Source: Pseudoxanthomonas sp. SL93
Lineage (GTDB): Bacteria; Pseudomonadota; Gammaproteobacteria; Xanthomonadales; Xanthomonadaceae
Direction: 5' to 3'
Assembly (NCBI RefSeq): GCF_026625825.1
Contig: NZ_CP113065.1
Span: forward strand, 1 to 64,000
Length of the DNA: 64,000 bases
Shown here: piece after piece, positions 26,731 through 36,862 of the stretch
Layout of the letters: each line of letters opens with the position of its first letter
Numbering within the stretch: the stretch's first letter is position 1
Made by a program: the position numbers and the translations under genes
The notes under the pieces: model-generated
Told to the model about the DNA's origin: nothing
Seen by the model: only the letters and a program-made list of their open reading frames with translations
Databases searched by the model: none

Positions 26731-27516
26731 ATGCGCCGCATCCCGCTGTTGTCCTGCCTGCTGTTCCTCCTGTGGTCGCCGATGCTGCTGGCCGCGCCTG
26801 TCGCCAAGCCGGTCGAATGGAAGATCGGCGGCGATACCTTCTCGGGCTACCTCGTCTACGACGACAGCGTGAAGCAGCCACGCCCGGGGCTGGTGATGGT
26901 GCCCAACTGGAAGGGCGCCAATGAATCGGCGATCGAGATAGCCCACCTGGTTGCCGGCGATGATTACGTGGTGCTGGTTGCCGATGTCTACGGCAAGGGC
27001 ATCCGTCCGAAGACGGATGCCGAGGCCGGTCCTGTCGCCAATGCGATGCGCGCCGACCGCCCGAAGCTGCGTGCCCGCGTGCAGAAGGCGGTCGATGTGC
27101 TGAAGCAGCAGCCTGGGACGCTGGTCGATGCCACCCGCATCGGCGCGTTCGGTTACTGCTTCGGTGGCAGTACGGTGCTGGAGCTGGTCCGTGCAGGTGA
27201 CGCACTGTCGGGCGTGGTCAGTCTGCATGGCGGGCTTGCGACCGACCTGCCGGCGGCGGGTCCGGTAAAGTCGCCGGTGCTTGTGCTCAACGGTGGCGAC
27301 GACACCTACGTGTCAGCCGCGGAAATCACCGCTTTCCAGGATGAAATGCGCAAGGCCGGCGCCGACTGGCAGTTCGTGAATTTCAGCGGTGCCGTCCATT
27401 GCTTCGCCGAGGCCGATGCACGGAACCCGCCGGGCTGCGTCTATCACGAGCGGTCGGCGAAGCGGGCCTACCGCATGATGGCTGACTTCTTCGCGGACGT
27501 GTTCGCGCGGGATTGA
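26731..27516 (+). CDS. exported dienelactone hydrolase family protein
   Basis: A 261-residue alpha/beta hydrolase with a signal peptide (MRRIPLLSCLLFLLWSPMLLA). The nucleophile is Cys143 in AFGYCFGGST, the acid lies in NGGDDTYVS and the His in SGAVHCFAE, i.e. the Cys-Asp-His triad of dienelactone hydrolases. Export suggests a periplasmic ester or lactone substrate rather than the classical chloroaromatic pathway. It is 78 bases after murD2 and convergent with ispB. Confidence 0.9.
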   Translation: MRRIPLLSCLLFLLWSPMLLAAPVAKPVEWKIGGDTFSGYLVYDDSVKQPRPGLVMVPNWKGANESAIEIAHLVAGDDYVVLVADVYGKGIRPKTDAEAGPVANAMRADRPKLRARVQKAVDVLKQQPGTLVDATRIGAFGYCFGGSTVLELVRAGDALSGVVSLHGGLATDLPAAGPVKSPVLVLNGGDDTYVSAAEITAFQDEMRKAGADWQFVNFSGAVHCFAEADARNPPGCVYHERSAKRAYRMMADFFADVFARD

Positions 27517-27567
27517 GCGGAACGCCGTGCAGCGGCGCTCCTGCTCCAATGCGCGAGGGACGTGCGC

Positions 27568-28566
27568 TCAGTACCTGCGGGCCACCGCGTAGCGCGCAAG
27601 CCCACGCAGGGCCGCCAACGCGTCCGTTTCGGACAGGCCGTCCAAGGCGCGCTCGGCGGCGTCGGCGTATTCGGTTGCACGCTGCTGGCTGTATTCCAGG
27701 CCACCGGTCGCGCGGATCGCCGCCAGCACTTCCGGCATCGCCGCGGCATCGCCCTCCTGCACGATGGCCCGCAGCCGCTCAGCGATCTCCGCGGGGGAGT
27801 GGCGGATGGCGTGGATCAGCGGCAGCGTGGCCTTGCCCTCGGCGAGGTCGTCGCCGAGGTTCTTGCCCAGGTCGGCCGCGTCGGCGGTGTAGTCCAGCAC
27901 ATCGTCGGCAATCTGGAAGGCGTAGCCCAGGTTCATGCCGTAGTCGTAAAGCTTCTGCTGCATGGCGGCGTCCACACCGGACGCCAGCGCGCCCAGCCGC
28001 GTGCCGGCGGCGAACAGCACCGCGGTCTTGCGTTCGATGACCCGCAGGTAGGCCGCTTCGTCGGTATCCGGATTGTGTACGTGCAGCAGCTGCAGCACTT
28101 CGCCTTCGGCGATCCGGTTGGTGGTGTCGGCCAGCAGGCGCATCACGTCCATGCGGTCCAACTCGACCATCAGCTGGAAGCTGCGCGAATACAGGAAGTC
28201 CCCCACCAGCACGCTCGGGGCGTTGCCCCACAGGGCGTTCGCCGTGCTGCGGCCGCGGCGCAGGTCGGACTCGTCCACCACGTCGTCGTGCAGCAGGGTG
28301 GAGGTATGGATGAACTCGATGATCGCCGCCAGCTGGTGGTGATCGGCACCGGTCGGCCCGCAGGCCTGGCCCGCCAGCACCACCAGCATCGGGCGCAGGC
28401 GCTTGCCGCCCGCCGAAATGATGTGGTCGGCGATCTGGTTGATCAGCACCACGTCGGATGCCAGCCGGGCGCGGATGAGGGCATCCACGGCGGCCATGTC
28501 GGCCTGGGCGAGCGACTGGATGCCGGACAGGGCCAGCGCGGGGCGAGGGGGTTGGACGGCTGACAT
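27568..28566 (-). CDS. ispB: octaprenyl diphosphate synthase IspB (polyprenyl synthetase)
   Basis: A 332-residue trans-polyprenyl diphosphate synthase making the side chain of ubiquinone. Both aspartate-rich motifs are present, [15 protein letters not shown] and [13 protein letters not shown], plus [10 protein letters not shown] for diphosphate binding. The length matches IspB. It starts at 28566 with a TATAAT element 27 bases upstream and is divergent from ssb. Confidence 0.95.
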   Translation of the reverse strand: MSAVQPPRPALALSGIQSLAQADMAAVDALIRARLASDVVLINQIADHIISAGGKRLRPMLVVLAGQACGPTGADHHQLAAIIEFIHTSTLLHDDVVDESDLRRGRSTANALWGNAPSVLVGDFLYSRSFQLMVELDRMDVMRLLADTTNRIAEGEVLQLLHVHNPDTDEAAYLRVIERKTAVLFAAGTRLGALASGVDAAMQQKLYDYGMNLGYAFQIADDVLDYTADAADLGKNLGDDLAEGKATLPLIHAIRHSPAEIAERLRAIVQEGDAAAMPEVLAAIRATGGLEYSQQRATEYADAAERALDGLSETDALAALRGLARYAVARRY

Positions 28567-28592
28567 GCGGGTCGCGGCGGGGGAGTCGCGGA

Positions 28593-28598
28593 ATTATA
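28593..28598 (-). promoter_or_regulatory. consensus -10 element of ispB
   Basis: TATAAT on the minus strand (28598-28593), about 27 bases before the ispB start. No convincing -35 is visible, so it is a partial promoter call. Confidence 0.5.
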
Positions 28599-28662
28599 GG
28601 GGGCTGGTCGGTGTTTTCTGACATTAGGCCGGGCGTCGCAGCGATGGCCGCCGGTGCGACGG

Positions 28663-28668
28663 TATACT
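28663..28668 (+). promoter_or_regulatory. -10 element of ssb
   Basis: TATACT at 28663-28668, 50 bases before the ssb start codon, in a divergent intergenic region of 152 bases. The -35 is not clear. Confidence 0.45.
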
Positions 28669-28718
28669 CCACTGGTCTATGCCCGCGCCTGGCGGGTGTT
28701 TCTGAACGGAATAACGAT

Positions 28719-29210
28719 ATGGCCCGTGGCATCAACAAAGTCATCCTGGTCGGCAACCTCGGCAACGACCCGGAAACCCGCTATACCCAGGGTGGCATGG
28801 CGATCACCCGCATCAGCCTGGCGACCACCAGCGTGCGCAAGGACAAGGACGGCAACCAGCAGGAACGGACCGAATGGCACCGTGTGGTGTTCTTCGGCAA
28901 GCTGGGCGAAATCGCCGGCGAATACCTGCGCAAGGGTAGTTCGGTGTACGTGGAAGGCTCGCTGCGTTACGACAAGTACACCGGCCAGGACGGCGTCGAG
29001 AAATATTCCACCGACATCATCGCGGACGAGATGCAGATGCTGGGCGGCCGTGGTGAAGGCGGTGGCGGTGGCGGTGGTGGCGGTGGAGAGCGCGCCCCGC
29101 GCCCGGCCCGTCAGGACTACGGTTCCTCGGGCAACGCCCCGCGCCGCCAGGCCCCGGCCCCGCAGCAGGCGCCGATGGACGATTTCGCGGATGACGACAT
29201 CCCGTTCTGA
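28719..29210 (+). CDS. ssb: single-stranded DNA-binding protein SSB
   Basis: A 163-residue SSB with an OB fold (1-110; [41 protein letters not shown]), a glycine-rich linker (ten consecutive Gly near residue 112-125) and the acidic protein-interaction tip [10 protein letters not shown]. It binds replication, repair and recombination intermediates. Its stop is 44 bases before rmlB. ATG 28719 is the clear start; the in-frame upstream extension is not SSB-like. Confidence 0.97.
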   Translation: MARGINKVILVGNLGNDPETRYTQGGMAITRISLATTSVRKDKDGNQQERTEWHRVVFFGKLGEIAGEYLRKGSSVYVEGSLRYDKYTGQDGVEKYSTDIIADEMQMLGGRGEGGGGGGGGGGERAPRPARQDYGSSGNAPRRQAPAPQQAPMDDFADDDIPF

Positions 29211-29254
29211 TTTTCACTGATACAAACAACACCTGTTCTGACATGGAGATTACC

Positions 29255-30310
29255 GTGCCGACTTGGCTCGTCACCGGCGGCGCCGGTTTCATTGGTGGCA
29301 ATTTCGTCCTGCGCGCGGTCGCACGGGGCATTCGCGTGATCAACCTGGATGCCCTGACCTATGCGGGCAATCTGGATACCCTGGCGTCAATCCAGGACAA
29401 CCCCCTGCATGTGTTCGTGCAGGGCAATATCGGTGATCGTGGGCTGGTGGCACGCCTGCTGGCCGAGCATCAGCCGGACGCGGTGGTCAATTTTGCGGCC
29501 GAGAGCCACGTGGACCGCTCCATCGATGGTCCCGCCGCCTTCATCGAGACCAATGTCGTCGGCACGCTGGGCCTGCTCGAATCGGTGCGTGATTACTGGA
29601 AGTCGCTGGAGGGCGGTCGCCGTGATGCGTTCCGCTTCCTGCACGTGTCGACGGACGAGGTCTACGGATCGCTGGGCGACACCGGCAAGTTCACCGAAAC
29701 CACGCCGTATGCGCCGAACTCTCCTTATTCGGCGTCCAAGGCCGCCTCGGACCATCTGGTCCGCGCGTTCCACCACACCTACGGGCTGCCGGTGCTGACC
29801 ACCAACTGCTCGAACAACTACGGCCCCTATCATTTCCCCGAGAAGCTGATTCCGCTGATCATCGCACGCGCGCTGGCCAGCGAGCCGCTGCCGGTCTACG
29901 GAGATGGCAGGAACGTACGCGACTGGCTTTTCGTCGGCGATCATTGCGAGGCGATCAGGACCGTCCTGCAGGGCGGCCGGGTGGGTGAAACCTACAACGT
30001 GGGCGGTAATGCCGAGATGCAGAACCTCGAGGTGGTGCACACCATCTGCCGCCTGCTGGATGCGCGTCGTCCGCGTGCGGACGGCCAGCCGCGCGCCAGC
30101 CAGATCACCTTCGTGGCGGATCGTCCCGGCCATGATCGTCGCTATGCGATCGATGCTTCCAAACTGCGCGATGAGCTGGGGTGGGAGCCGGAGTACACGT
30201 TCGAACGGGGTATCGCGGAAACAGTCGACTGGTATCTCGCGAACCAGGACTGGGTGACGCGCGTCCTGGACGGCAGCTATCGCCTGGAGCGCATCGGCGC
30301 CGCCGCCTGA
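29255..30310 (+). CDS. rmlB: dTDP-glucose 4,6-dehydratase RmlB
   Basis: A 351-residue SDR-family enzyme, second step of dTDP-L-rhamnose synthesis for LPS/O-antigen. NAD-binding [18 protein letters not shown], and the catalytic YSASK are intact. The GTG at 29255 is preferred to the ATG at 29243 because GGAG (29246-29249) lies six bases before it and it gives the usual short N-terminus VPTWLVTGG. First gene of rmlBACD. Confidence 0.96.
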   Translation: MPTWLVTGGAGFIGGNFVLRAVARGIRVINLDALTYAGNLDTLASIQDNPLHVFVQGNIGDRGLVARLLAEHQPDAVVNFAAESHVDRSIDGPAAFIETNVVGTLGLLESVRDYWKSLEGGRRDAFRFLHVSTDEVYGSLGDTGKFTETTPYAPNSPYSASKAASDHLVRAFHHTYGLPVLTTNCSNNYGPYHFPEKLIPLIIARALASEPLPVYGDGRNVRDWLFVGDHCEAIRTVLQGGRVGETYNVGGNAEMQNLEVVHTICRLLDARRPRADGQPRASQITFVADRPGHDRRYAIDASKLRDELGWEPEYTFERGIAETVDWYLANQDWVTRVLDGSYRLERIGAAA

Positions 30311-30327
30311 ACGACAAGGAATCCGTT

Positions 30328-31215
30328 ATGACGACACGCAAGGGCATCATCCTCGCCGGCGGCTCGGGCACGCGCCTCTACCCGTTGACGCAGGCCATCA
30401 GCAAGCAACTGCTGCCGGTCTACGACAAGCCGATGATCTATTACCCGCTCAGTGTGCTGATGCTGGCGGGTATCCGTGAGGTGCTGGTGATCAACACGCC
30501 GCACGAGCAGGCCCTGTTCAAGACCCTGCTGGGCGATGGCACGCAGTGGGGCATGAACATCGAATACGCGGTCCAGCCGAGTCCGGATGGCCTAGCGCAG
30601 GCGTACCTCATCGGCCGTGATTTCGTGGGCGGACAGCCGAGCTGCCTGGTACTGGGAGACAACATCTTCCATGGTCATGGATTCACCGACGTGCTGCGTC
30701 GCGCGGATGCGCGGCAGGACGGCGCCACGGTGTTCGGCTACTGGGTCAGTGATCCGGAGCGTTACGGGGTGGCTGAGTTCGATGCCGAAGGCCGTGTCGT
30801 GGATATCGAAGAAAAGCCGGCCAAGCCGCGTTCGAACTATGCGGTCACCGGCCTGTATTTCTATGATGGCAACGCCAGCGATTACGCGGCCTCGCTCAAG
30901 CCGTCCCCACGCGGCGAGCTGGAGATCACCGACCTCAATCGTCGATATCTTGAAGCGGGCAACCTGCATCTGGAGCCGCTGGGACGCGGTCACGCGTGGC
31001 TGGATACGGGCACTCATCAGTCGTTGCTGGAGGCTTCCACCTTCATCGAAACCATAGAAGCGCGCCAAGGGCTGCGGGTCTGCTGTCCGGAGGAGATCGC
31101 CTTCGGCAACGGCTGGATCGATGCAGCACAGCTGGGGAAGCTTGCCGCGCCGCTGGCCAAGAACGGTTATGGCCAATACCTGCTTTCGCTCGCGGCACGC
31201 GGGGTGGTGCGATGA
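30328..31215 (+). CDS. rmlA: glucose-1-phosphate thymidylyltransferase RmlA
   Basis: A 295-residue nucleotidyltransferase making dTDP-glucose from glucose-1-phosphate and dTTP. The nucleotide-binding [16 protein letters not shown] and [10 protein letters not shown], with [10 protein letters not shown] near the C-terminus, identify RmlA. It starts 17 bases after rmlB and overlaps rmlC by four bases (ATGA). Confidence 0.97.
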   Translation: MTTRKGIILAGGSGTRLYPLTQAISKQLLPVYDKPMIYYPLSVLMLAGIREVLVINTPHEQALFKTLLGDGTQWGMNIEYAVQPSPDGLAQAYLIGRDFVGGQPSCLVLGDNIFHGHGFTDVLRRADARQDGATVFGYWVSDPERYGVAEFDAEGRVVDIEEKPAKPRSNYAVTGLYFYDGNASDYAASLKPSPRGELEITDLNRRYLEAGNLHLEPLGRGHAWLDTGTHQSLLEASTFIETIEARQGLRVCCPEEIAFGNGWIDAAQLGKLAAPLAKNGYGQYLLSLAARGVVR

Positions 31216-31769
31216 AGATCATTGAAACCAACCTGCCTGGCTGCGCGGCGATCGAGCCGGCGGTGTTCGGTGACGACCGCGGCTTCTTCTTCGAAACCTG
31301 GAACGCGCAGCGCTACGGCGAACATGGCCTGCCTACCGCGTTCGTCCAGAGCAACGTCTCCTCTTCCGCGCGCGGCGTACTGCGTGGCCTGCATTACCAG
31401 TGGCCGAACCCGCAGGGCAAGCTGGTCAGCGTACTGGAGGGCGAGGTGTATGACGTGGCCGTCGACATCCGCCGCGGCTCGCCTACCTTCGGGCAATGGG
31501 CGGCGGTGGTGCTGAGTGCGGAGAACAAGCGCCAGTTCTGGATTCCAGAAGGCTTCGCCCATGGTTTCGCCGTGCTTTCGGAGCGCGCGGTGTTCAGTTA
31601 CCTGTGCACTGCGGTCTACGACAAGGTGGCCGATGCCGGCGTGCGTTGGGATGATCCCGCCATTGGCATCGACTGGCCGGTGAGCGCTCCGCTGCTTTCC
31701 GCGAAAGACGAAGTGGCACCGCTGCTGTCGGACATCGCACCGGACCGTCTGCCGGTCTATCTGGCATGA
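31212..31769 (+). CDS. rmlC: dTDP-4-dehydrorhamnose 3,5-epimerase RmlC
   Basis: A 185-residue cupin epimerase of the rhamnose pathway. The active-site strand [19 protein letters not shown] and [14 protein letters not shown] carry the catalytic His residues. It overlaps both neighbours by ATGA, so rmlA-C-D translation is coupled. Confidence 0.96.
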   Translation: MKIIETNLPGCAAIEPAVFGDDRGFFFETWNAQRYGEHGLPTAFVQSNVSSSARGVLRGLHYQWPNPQGKLVSVLEGEVYDVAVDIRRGSPTFGQWAAVVLSAENKRQFWIPEGFAHGFAVLSERAVFSYLCTAVYDKVADAGVRWDDPAIGIDWPVSAPLLSAKDEVAPLLSDIAPDRLPVYLA

Positions 31770-32662
31770 AGATCCTGCTGTTGGGGGCCAACGGCCAGGT
31801 CGGCCACGAACTGCGCCGCAGTCTGGCCCCGTTGGGTGAGGTCGTTGCAACCACGCGCTCAGGCGAATTGCCCGACGGCCATGCCTGTGAAGTCGCCGAT
31901 TTCGACCAGCCCGATACGTTGCGCGGACTGGTTGAACGCATCGCGCCTGCCGTCGTGGTCAATGCCGCAGCCTATACCGCGGTGGACAAGGCAGAAGATG
32001 ATGCCGACGCGGCGTTCCGTGCCAATGCCATCGCGCCCGGCGTGCTCGCCACGGCTTGTGCGGCGCGAGGCATTCCGTTCGTGCATTACTCGACGGACTA
32101 CGTGTTCGACGGGCAAGGGACCCGTCCCTATCGCGAGGATGACGCGACCGCTCCGCTCGGCGTCTATGGTGCAAGCAAGCTGGCGGGCGAGGAGGCAGTG
32201 CGTGAGGCCGGCGGCCGGCACCTCATCCTGAGGACGGCGTGGGTCTACGGGACGCGTGGGCACAACTTCCTCAAGACCATGCTCCGGCTCGGCGCCGATC
32301 GGGACGAACTGCGGGTCGTCGCGGATCAAAAGGGGACCCCCACCCCGGCTTACCTCATCGCGGATGTGACAGCCCGGTTGTTGGCGCAGCTACCCCCGGT
32401 GAGCGGTACCTTCCACCTGACCGCGCGTGGCGAGACCAGTTGGCATGGATTTGCCAGCGAGATCATGGCGGGTGCCGCCGAGCGCGGCCTGTTGGCGCGC
32501 GCGCCCATGGTCACGGCCATTACTACCCAGGACTTCCCGACCCGCGCCTGTCGCCCTGCCTATTCGCACCTGGACAGGGGTTTGCTGGAGGAAACACTGG
32601 GCTTTCCGCTGCCCGAATGGCAAGAGGGACTGGCCCGGGTGCTGGACGACCTGCGCAGCTGA
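31766..32662 (+). CDS. rmlD: dTDP-4-dehydrorhamnose reductase RmlD
   Basis: A 298-residue SDR reductase, last step of dTDP-rhamnose formation. Motifs are LLGANGQVGHELRRSL, NAAAYTAVDKAE, HYSTDYVFDG and YGASKLAGE (catalytic Tyr/Lys). It closes the rmlBACD operon; the next gene starts 56 bases on. In Xanthomonas the rml genes sit beside other LPS-sugar genes, which are not seen here. Confidence 0.96.
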   Translation: MKILLLGANGQVGHELRRSLAPLGEVVATTRSGELPDGHACEVADFDQPDTLRGLVERIAPAVVVNAAAYTAVDKAEDDADAAFRANAIAPGVLATACAARGIPFVHYSTDYVFDGQGTRPYREDDATAPLGVYGASKLAGEEAVREAGGRHLILRTAWVYGTRGHNFLKTMLRLGADRDELRVVADQKGTPTPAYLIADVTARLLAQLPPVSGTFHLTARGETSWHGFASEIMAGAAERGLLARAPMVTAITTQDFPTRACRPAYSHLDRGLLEETLGFPLPEWQEGLARVLDDLRS

Positions 32663-32718
32663 ATTTTGGATAAACTCCCGGAGACCCGCGATGACGGTGG
32701 GCACCATAAGGGAGAGTC

Positions 32719-34701
32719 ATGAAGCAATCGTTGAAACTGGCCGCCGCCTTGGCGGCCCTGTTGGCTAGCGGAAGTGCGTCTGCCCAGAAGCTGATTCCGG
32801 TCGAGGATTTCGTCAAGCACCCGACCTACAGCTCGGTCAAGATCTCGCCGAATGGCGAGTATCTGGCCATGACGGTAGATCGCGGCGAACAGGATCTGCT
32901 GACCGTGCTGCGCACCAGCGACCTTAGCATCGTCAAGGTCAACCAGCTGCCCGACGAGAAGAGCGTCGGCAGTTTCTACTGGACCAGCCCGAACCGCCTG
33001 CTTTTCAATTCGGTGAAGAAGATCGGCAGCTACGCGCGGCCGGCTGGCACGGGCGAATGGTATGCCGTCAATGCCGATGGGAGTCAGGCACGTCCGCTCA
33101 TCTTCTACGGTACCCGCGATGCCACGCAGCGTGGCAAGACCGTGGGTGCCGAATCCTTCAGCCTGGTCGATACGCTCAAGAACGATGACGTCAACGTCGT
33201 CATGGAAGCGAACTACCAGCGTTCCTCGAACGGCGCGGGTGCCGAACTGGTGCTGATGGACACCATTTCGGGACGTCGCAAGTCGCTGGCTCGTGCACCG
33301 CGTGACAATTGCGAGATAGCGCTGGATCCGGCAAAGGAGCCGCGTTTTGCGGTCTGCTACGACACGCAGGACGAAGAAGGCAACTACTCCGATTCACATA
33401 ACGAGCTCTACCGCCGCGACTCGACCGGCAAATGGTCGCTTGTCAACAGCTCCAAGGCCTCAGGCAAGCGCATCCGCATCATCAGCAGTGCGGCTGACGG
33501 CACGGTCTATGCGACGCAGGGTGATGGCAAGGCGCCGGACGCATTCGGCACGCTGGATACCGAGACGGGCGCGTTCAACAAACTGTTCCAGGATCCCGTT
33601 TCCGAAGTGGCCGGGCTGATCCGTTCGGCAGACGGTGAGAATGTCATTGGCACGATGACCATGGCCGGGGCTCCGCAGGTCAACCTGGTGAACGATCAGC
33701 ATCCCGATGCCGAGATCTACGCATCCCTGGCGTCGGCCTTTCCGGGCCAGTACGTCAGTTTCTCCAGCGCAACGCAGGACAGCAAGAAGATCGTCGTATC
33801 GGTTTTCAGCGACAGCAATCCGGGCGAGTTGTATCTGTATGACCGCGACACGGGCAGGGCCCGCTACCTGATGCACAGCCGGCGCTGGCTGGACGCCAAG
33901 GACATGGGCACCATCAAGTCGGTCAGCTTCACCACGCGCGATGGGCTGAAGGTCTATGGCTACCTGACGCTGCCGAAGGGCTCGGACGGAAAGAATCTGC
34001 CGATGATCGTCAACGTACATGGTGGACCGATGGGTCCGCGCGACACCTGGGGCTTCAGCGCTGAGAATCAGATGTTCGCCAATCGCGGCTATGCGGTGTT
34101 GCAGATCAACTACCGCGGTTCCGGCGGTTTCGGCAAGGCGTTCGAGGAGAAGGCCTACGGTCAGTGGGCCCAAGGCATCATGAACGACATCATCGACGGC
34201 ACCCAGTGGGCGATCAGCCAAGGCTATGCGGACAAGGACCGCATCTGCATCTACGGCGGCAGCTTTGGTGGTTATGCATCGCTGATGGCGCCAGCGCGTG
34301 AGCCCAGTCTGTTCAAGTGCGCGCTGGGTTACGTGGGTCTCTACGACGCGCAGATCCAGTTCACCAAGAGCGACACCAGCAAGAGCGAAGATGGTCTGCG
34401 CTATCTGAATCGCGCTTTCGGCAAGACGCGTGCAGAGCAGGATGCCATGTCGCCCATCAATCACGTGGACAAGATCAGGATCCCGGTGATGCTGGTAGCC
34501 GGCGCGCGGGACGCACGCTGCCCGCCGGAGCATACCGAAGCCATGGCCAAGGCATTGACGCGTGCCGGCAATCCGCCGGTTGACGTGATCATCACGTCGG
34601 GCGAAGGGCATGGCTTCTACAAGGAAGAGAACAACCTGAACTTCTACAGCAAGGCGCTTGATTTCTTCGCCAAGAACATCGGCGGCAAGGGCGCAAATTA
34701 G
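32719..34701 (+). CDS. exported S9 family peptidase 1 (prolyl oligopeptidase fold)
   Basis: A 660-residue exported peptidase: signal peptide MKQSLKLAAALAALLASGSASA, a beta-propeller of about 400 residues (starting VKISPNGEYLAMTV), and an alpha/beta-hydrolase domain with Ser515 in IYGGSFGGY, Asp in AGARDARCPPEHT and His in EGHGFY. S9 enzymes release dipeptides or cut short peptides. It is the first of three such genes in this region, and a terminator follows it. Confidence 0.93.
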   Translation: MKQSLKLAAALAALLASGSASAQKLIPVEDFVKHPTYSSVKISPNGEYLAMTVDRGEQDLLTVLRTSDLSIVKVNQLPDEKSVGSFYWTSPNRLLFNSVKKIGSYARPAGTGEWYAVNADGSQARPLIFYGTRDATQRGKTVGAESFSLVDTLKNDDVNVVMEANYQRSSNGAGAELVLMDTISGRRKSLARAPRDNCEIALDPAKEPRFAVCYDTQDEEGNYSDSHNELYRRDSTGKWSLVNSSKASGKRIRIISSAADGTVYATQGDGKAPDAFGTLDTETGAFNKLFQDPVSEVAGLIRSADGENVIGTMTMAGAPQVNLVNDQHPDAEIYASLASAFPGQYVSFSSATQDSKKIVVSVFSDSNPGELYLYDRDTGRARYLMHSRRWLDAKDMGTIKSVSFTTRDGLKVYGYLTLPKGSDGKNLPMIVNVHGGPMGPRDTWGFSAENQMFANRGYAVLQINYRGSGGFGKAFEEKAYGQWAQGIMNDIIDGTQWAISQGYADKDRICIYGGSFGGYASLMAPAREPSLFKCALGYVGLYDAQIQFTKSDTSKSEDGLRYLNRAFGKTRAEQDAMSPINHVDKIRIPVMLVAGARDARCPPEHTEAMAKALTRAGNPPVDVIITSGEGHGFYKEENNLNFYSKALDFFAKNIGGKGAN

Positions 34702-34749
34702 TTTGGCCTGCAATCGCGTCGACGAAAGCAGGCTCGACTAGGCAATACG

Positions 34750-34781
34750 GGCGCCGGCATGCATTGCCGGCGCCTTTTTTT
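34750..34781 (+). terminator. rho-independent terminator between two S9 peptidase genes
   Basis: A perfect 10-bp stem (34750-34759 with 34765-34774, GGCGCCGGCA/TGCCGGCGCC), a 5-base loop and seven T residues to 34781. The second S9 gene starts only 25 bases later, leaving no room for a promoter downstream of it. Confidence 0.88.
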
Positions 34782-34805
34782 CTGGAAGCGACAAAGGGGA
34801 AGGAG

Positions 34806-36785
34806 ATGATGGGGAAGATAAAGTGGGCGTTGGCTGCACTGTTGTGGGCGTGCATGGCGACAGGTTGGGTCTCGCCTGCCCATGCGCAGGCGCAGGTGAA
34901 CGTGGGTGCGTTCATCCGGAAGGACAAGTTCGAGGACATCAAGCTCTCGCCCAATGGCGATTACTACGCTGCCACGGTGCCTTTGGAGGACCGTACGGTA
35001 TTGGTGGTCATGAACCGAGCGGACAACAAGGTGACCGGCACGTTTGCGCTCGACAAGAACACTCATGTGCACAGCTTCGCCTGGGTCAACAACGAACGCG
35101 TGCTGATTGCCATTGCAGAGAAGTTCGGTCTGCTGGACAAGCCGCTTCCGACCGGTGAGCTGTATGCGGTCAATGCTAATGGCGGACAAGCGACGATCCT
35201 GGTGGGATACCGCATCAATACACAGCAGGTTGGTACCAGTATCCCGCAGAAGCAGTCGGAGCGGGTCTGGGCTGGACTCGTGGATACGTTGCCTGATGAC
35301 GACAAGAATGTTGTCGTAGCCATCAGGCCTTGGGGTGAGAACACCTATACCCGTGCCGATCTGCTGGACGTATATACGGGACGTCGCAGACCCGTGGCGC
35401 GTGCCCCGGTACCGAATGCTTCGTTCGTGACGGATAACAAGGGTGTCGTCCGTTTCGCGCACGGTTCAAGTGCCGACAATGCCTCCAAACTTTTCTATCG
35501 CGAAGGTGACGGCAAAGAATGGCGCTTGATAAACGACGAGAATCTCAGTGGCCTGATCGAGTGGCCGTTGGGCTTCAGCACGGATCAGTCGGTGGCATAT
35601 CTCCAGGTGCAGAACAAGGCGGGCCCCGACTCGATTGTTTCGTGGGACATGCAGGGCGGTGAGCGTAAGGAACTCCTCCGCAACGACAATGTAGATCCGG
35701 ATGCCATCATCAGGTCGCTTGGGCGTGACAAGGTTCCCGTGGGGGCATTGTTCACGAACGGGAAACCAGAGACGCGATTCTTCAGCGCCGACAGTCCGGA
35801 AACCCGTCTCTATAGAAGCATGGAAGCAGCGTTTCCCGGTGAATCCGTCTTCGTTACCTCGAACACGGAAGATGGTCGGCTCGCGCTCGTCCAAACGTGG
35901 TCAGACCGCAATCCTGGCGACTTCTACCTCTACGACATTCAAGCCAAGAAGGTCGGCTACCTGCTGAGCAAGCGCGATTGGCTCGACCCCGAAGCAGCCG
36001 GCACTGCTACGCCAATCCGTATTCCGGCGCGCGATGGTTTGGTATTGCATGGGTACCTTACGCAGCCGAAGGAAAGCAGTGGCAAGAACGTCCCCTTGAT
36101 CGTGTTCCCCCATGGTGGGCCTTACTCCGTCCGGGATCGCTGGGGATTTGATCCGGATGTCCAGATGATGGCTGCCGCTGGCTACGCCGTGCTGCAAGTG
36201 AATTTCCGGGGCTCGGAAGGCTACGGTCGTGCCTTTGAGCAGGCCGGTGCCCAGCAGTGGGGCAACAAGATGCAGGACGATCTGACGGATGCCACGTTGT
36301 GGGCGGTAAGGCAGGGTATCGCAGCCAAGGATCGCATCTGCATCTATGGCGCCAGCTACGGCGCATATGCCGCTCTTGTCGGAGTGGCGAAAGAGCCCTC
36401 GCTTTATCGTTGTGCCGCCGGGTATGTTGGTGTTTACGACCTGCCAATGATGCAGCGGGGAGATGCGCGGGCTAACCGTCGTCTGGGCCGCTGGTCCAAG
36501 GAATGGGTTGGTGAGGGCGACATGCTGGCCACTGCCTCACCGGTGAACATGGCACAGCAGATCAAAGTGCCGGTATTCCTGGCGGCTGGTGGTGAGGATG
36601 AGATTGCCCCGATCGCCCACACCGAATTGATGGAGCGACGCCTGGCGGCGGCGGGAGTGCCTGTCGAAAGCCTGTACTATAAAACTGAGGGGCACGGGTT
36701 CTATACCGAGGAACACCAACGCGAGTACTACACCCGCCTGCTCGCGTTCTTCCATCGCCACCTGGGTGGCGCGACGGCCAAATAG
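34806..36785 (+). CDS. exported S9 family peptidase 2 (prolyl oligopeptidase fold)
   Basis: A 659-residue paralogue of the preceding peptidase. Signal peptide (MMGKIKWALAALLWACMATG...AHA), propeller opening IKLSPNGDYYAATV, and a catalytic domain with Ser517 in IYGASYGAY, acidic residue in GGEDEIAPIAHT and His in EGHGFYTEE. The serine motif is GASYGA, not the commoner GGSFGG. Two adjacent ATG codons (34806, 34809) follow AAGGAG; either may be used. Codon use is less GC-rich than its neighbour, hinting at a different history. Confidence 0.92.
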   Translation: MMGKIKWALAALLWACMATGWVSPAHAQAQVNVGAFIRKDKFEDIKLSPNGDYYAATVPLEDRTVLVVMNRADNKVTGTFALDKNTHVHSFAWVNNERVLIAIAEKFGLLDKPLPTGELYAVNANGGQATILVGYRINTQQVGTSIPQKQSERVWAGLVDTLPDDDKNVVVAIRPWGENTYTRADLLDVYTGRRRPVARAPVPNASFVTDNKGVVRFAHGSSADNASKLFYREGDGKEWRLINDENLSGLIEWPLGFSTDQSVAYLQVQNKAGPDSIVSWDMQGGERKELLRNDNVDPDAIIRSLGRDKVPVGALFTNGKPETRFFSADSPETRLYRSMEAAFPGESVFVTSNTEDGRLALVQTWSDRNPGDFYLYDIQAKKVGYLLSKRDWLDPEAAGTATPIRIPARDGLVLHGYLTQPKESSGKNVPLIVFPHGGPYSVRDRWGFDPDVQMMAAAGYAVLQVNFRGSEGYGRAFEQAGAQQWGNKMQDDLTDATLWAVRQGIAAKDRICIYGASYGAYAALVGVAKEPSLYRCAAGYVGVYDLPMMQRGDARANRRLGRWSKEWVGEGDMLATASPVNMAQQIKVPVFLAAGGEDEIAPIAHTELMERRLAAAGVPVESLYYKTEGHGFYTEEHQREYYTRLLAFFHRHLGGATAK

Positions 36786-36810
36786 GCATTGGTCGAGCGA
36801 CTCGTGAGGA

Positions 36811-36842
36811 AGAAGAACGGCGCCGCAAGGCGCCGTTCTTCT
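36811..36842. terminator. bidirectional terminator between S9 peptidase 2 and the POT transporter
   Basis: A 14-bp perfect stem (36811-36824 with 36829-36842) with a GCAA loop lies between convergent genes and carries T-rich ends on both strands. It can stop transcripts from either side. Confidence 0.8.
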
Positions 36843-36862
36843 GTGAGGTGCCGCAGATCGCG

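Noticed and set aside
29243..29254. ATG 29243 as the rmlB start
   Set aside because: No ribosome site precedes it, and its GGAG is well placed for GTG 29255, which gives the usual N-terminus.
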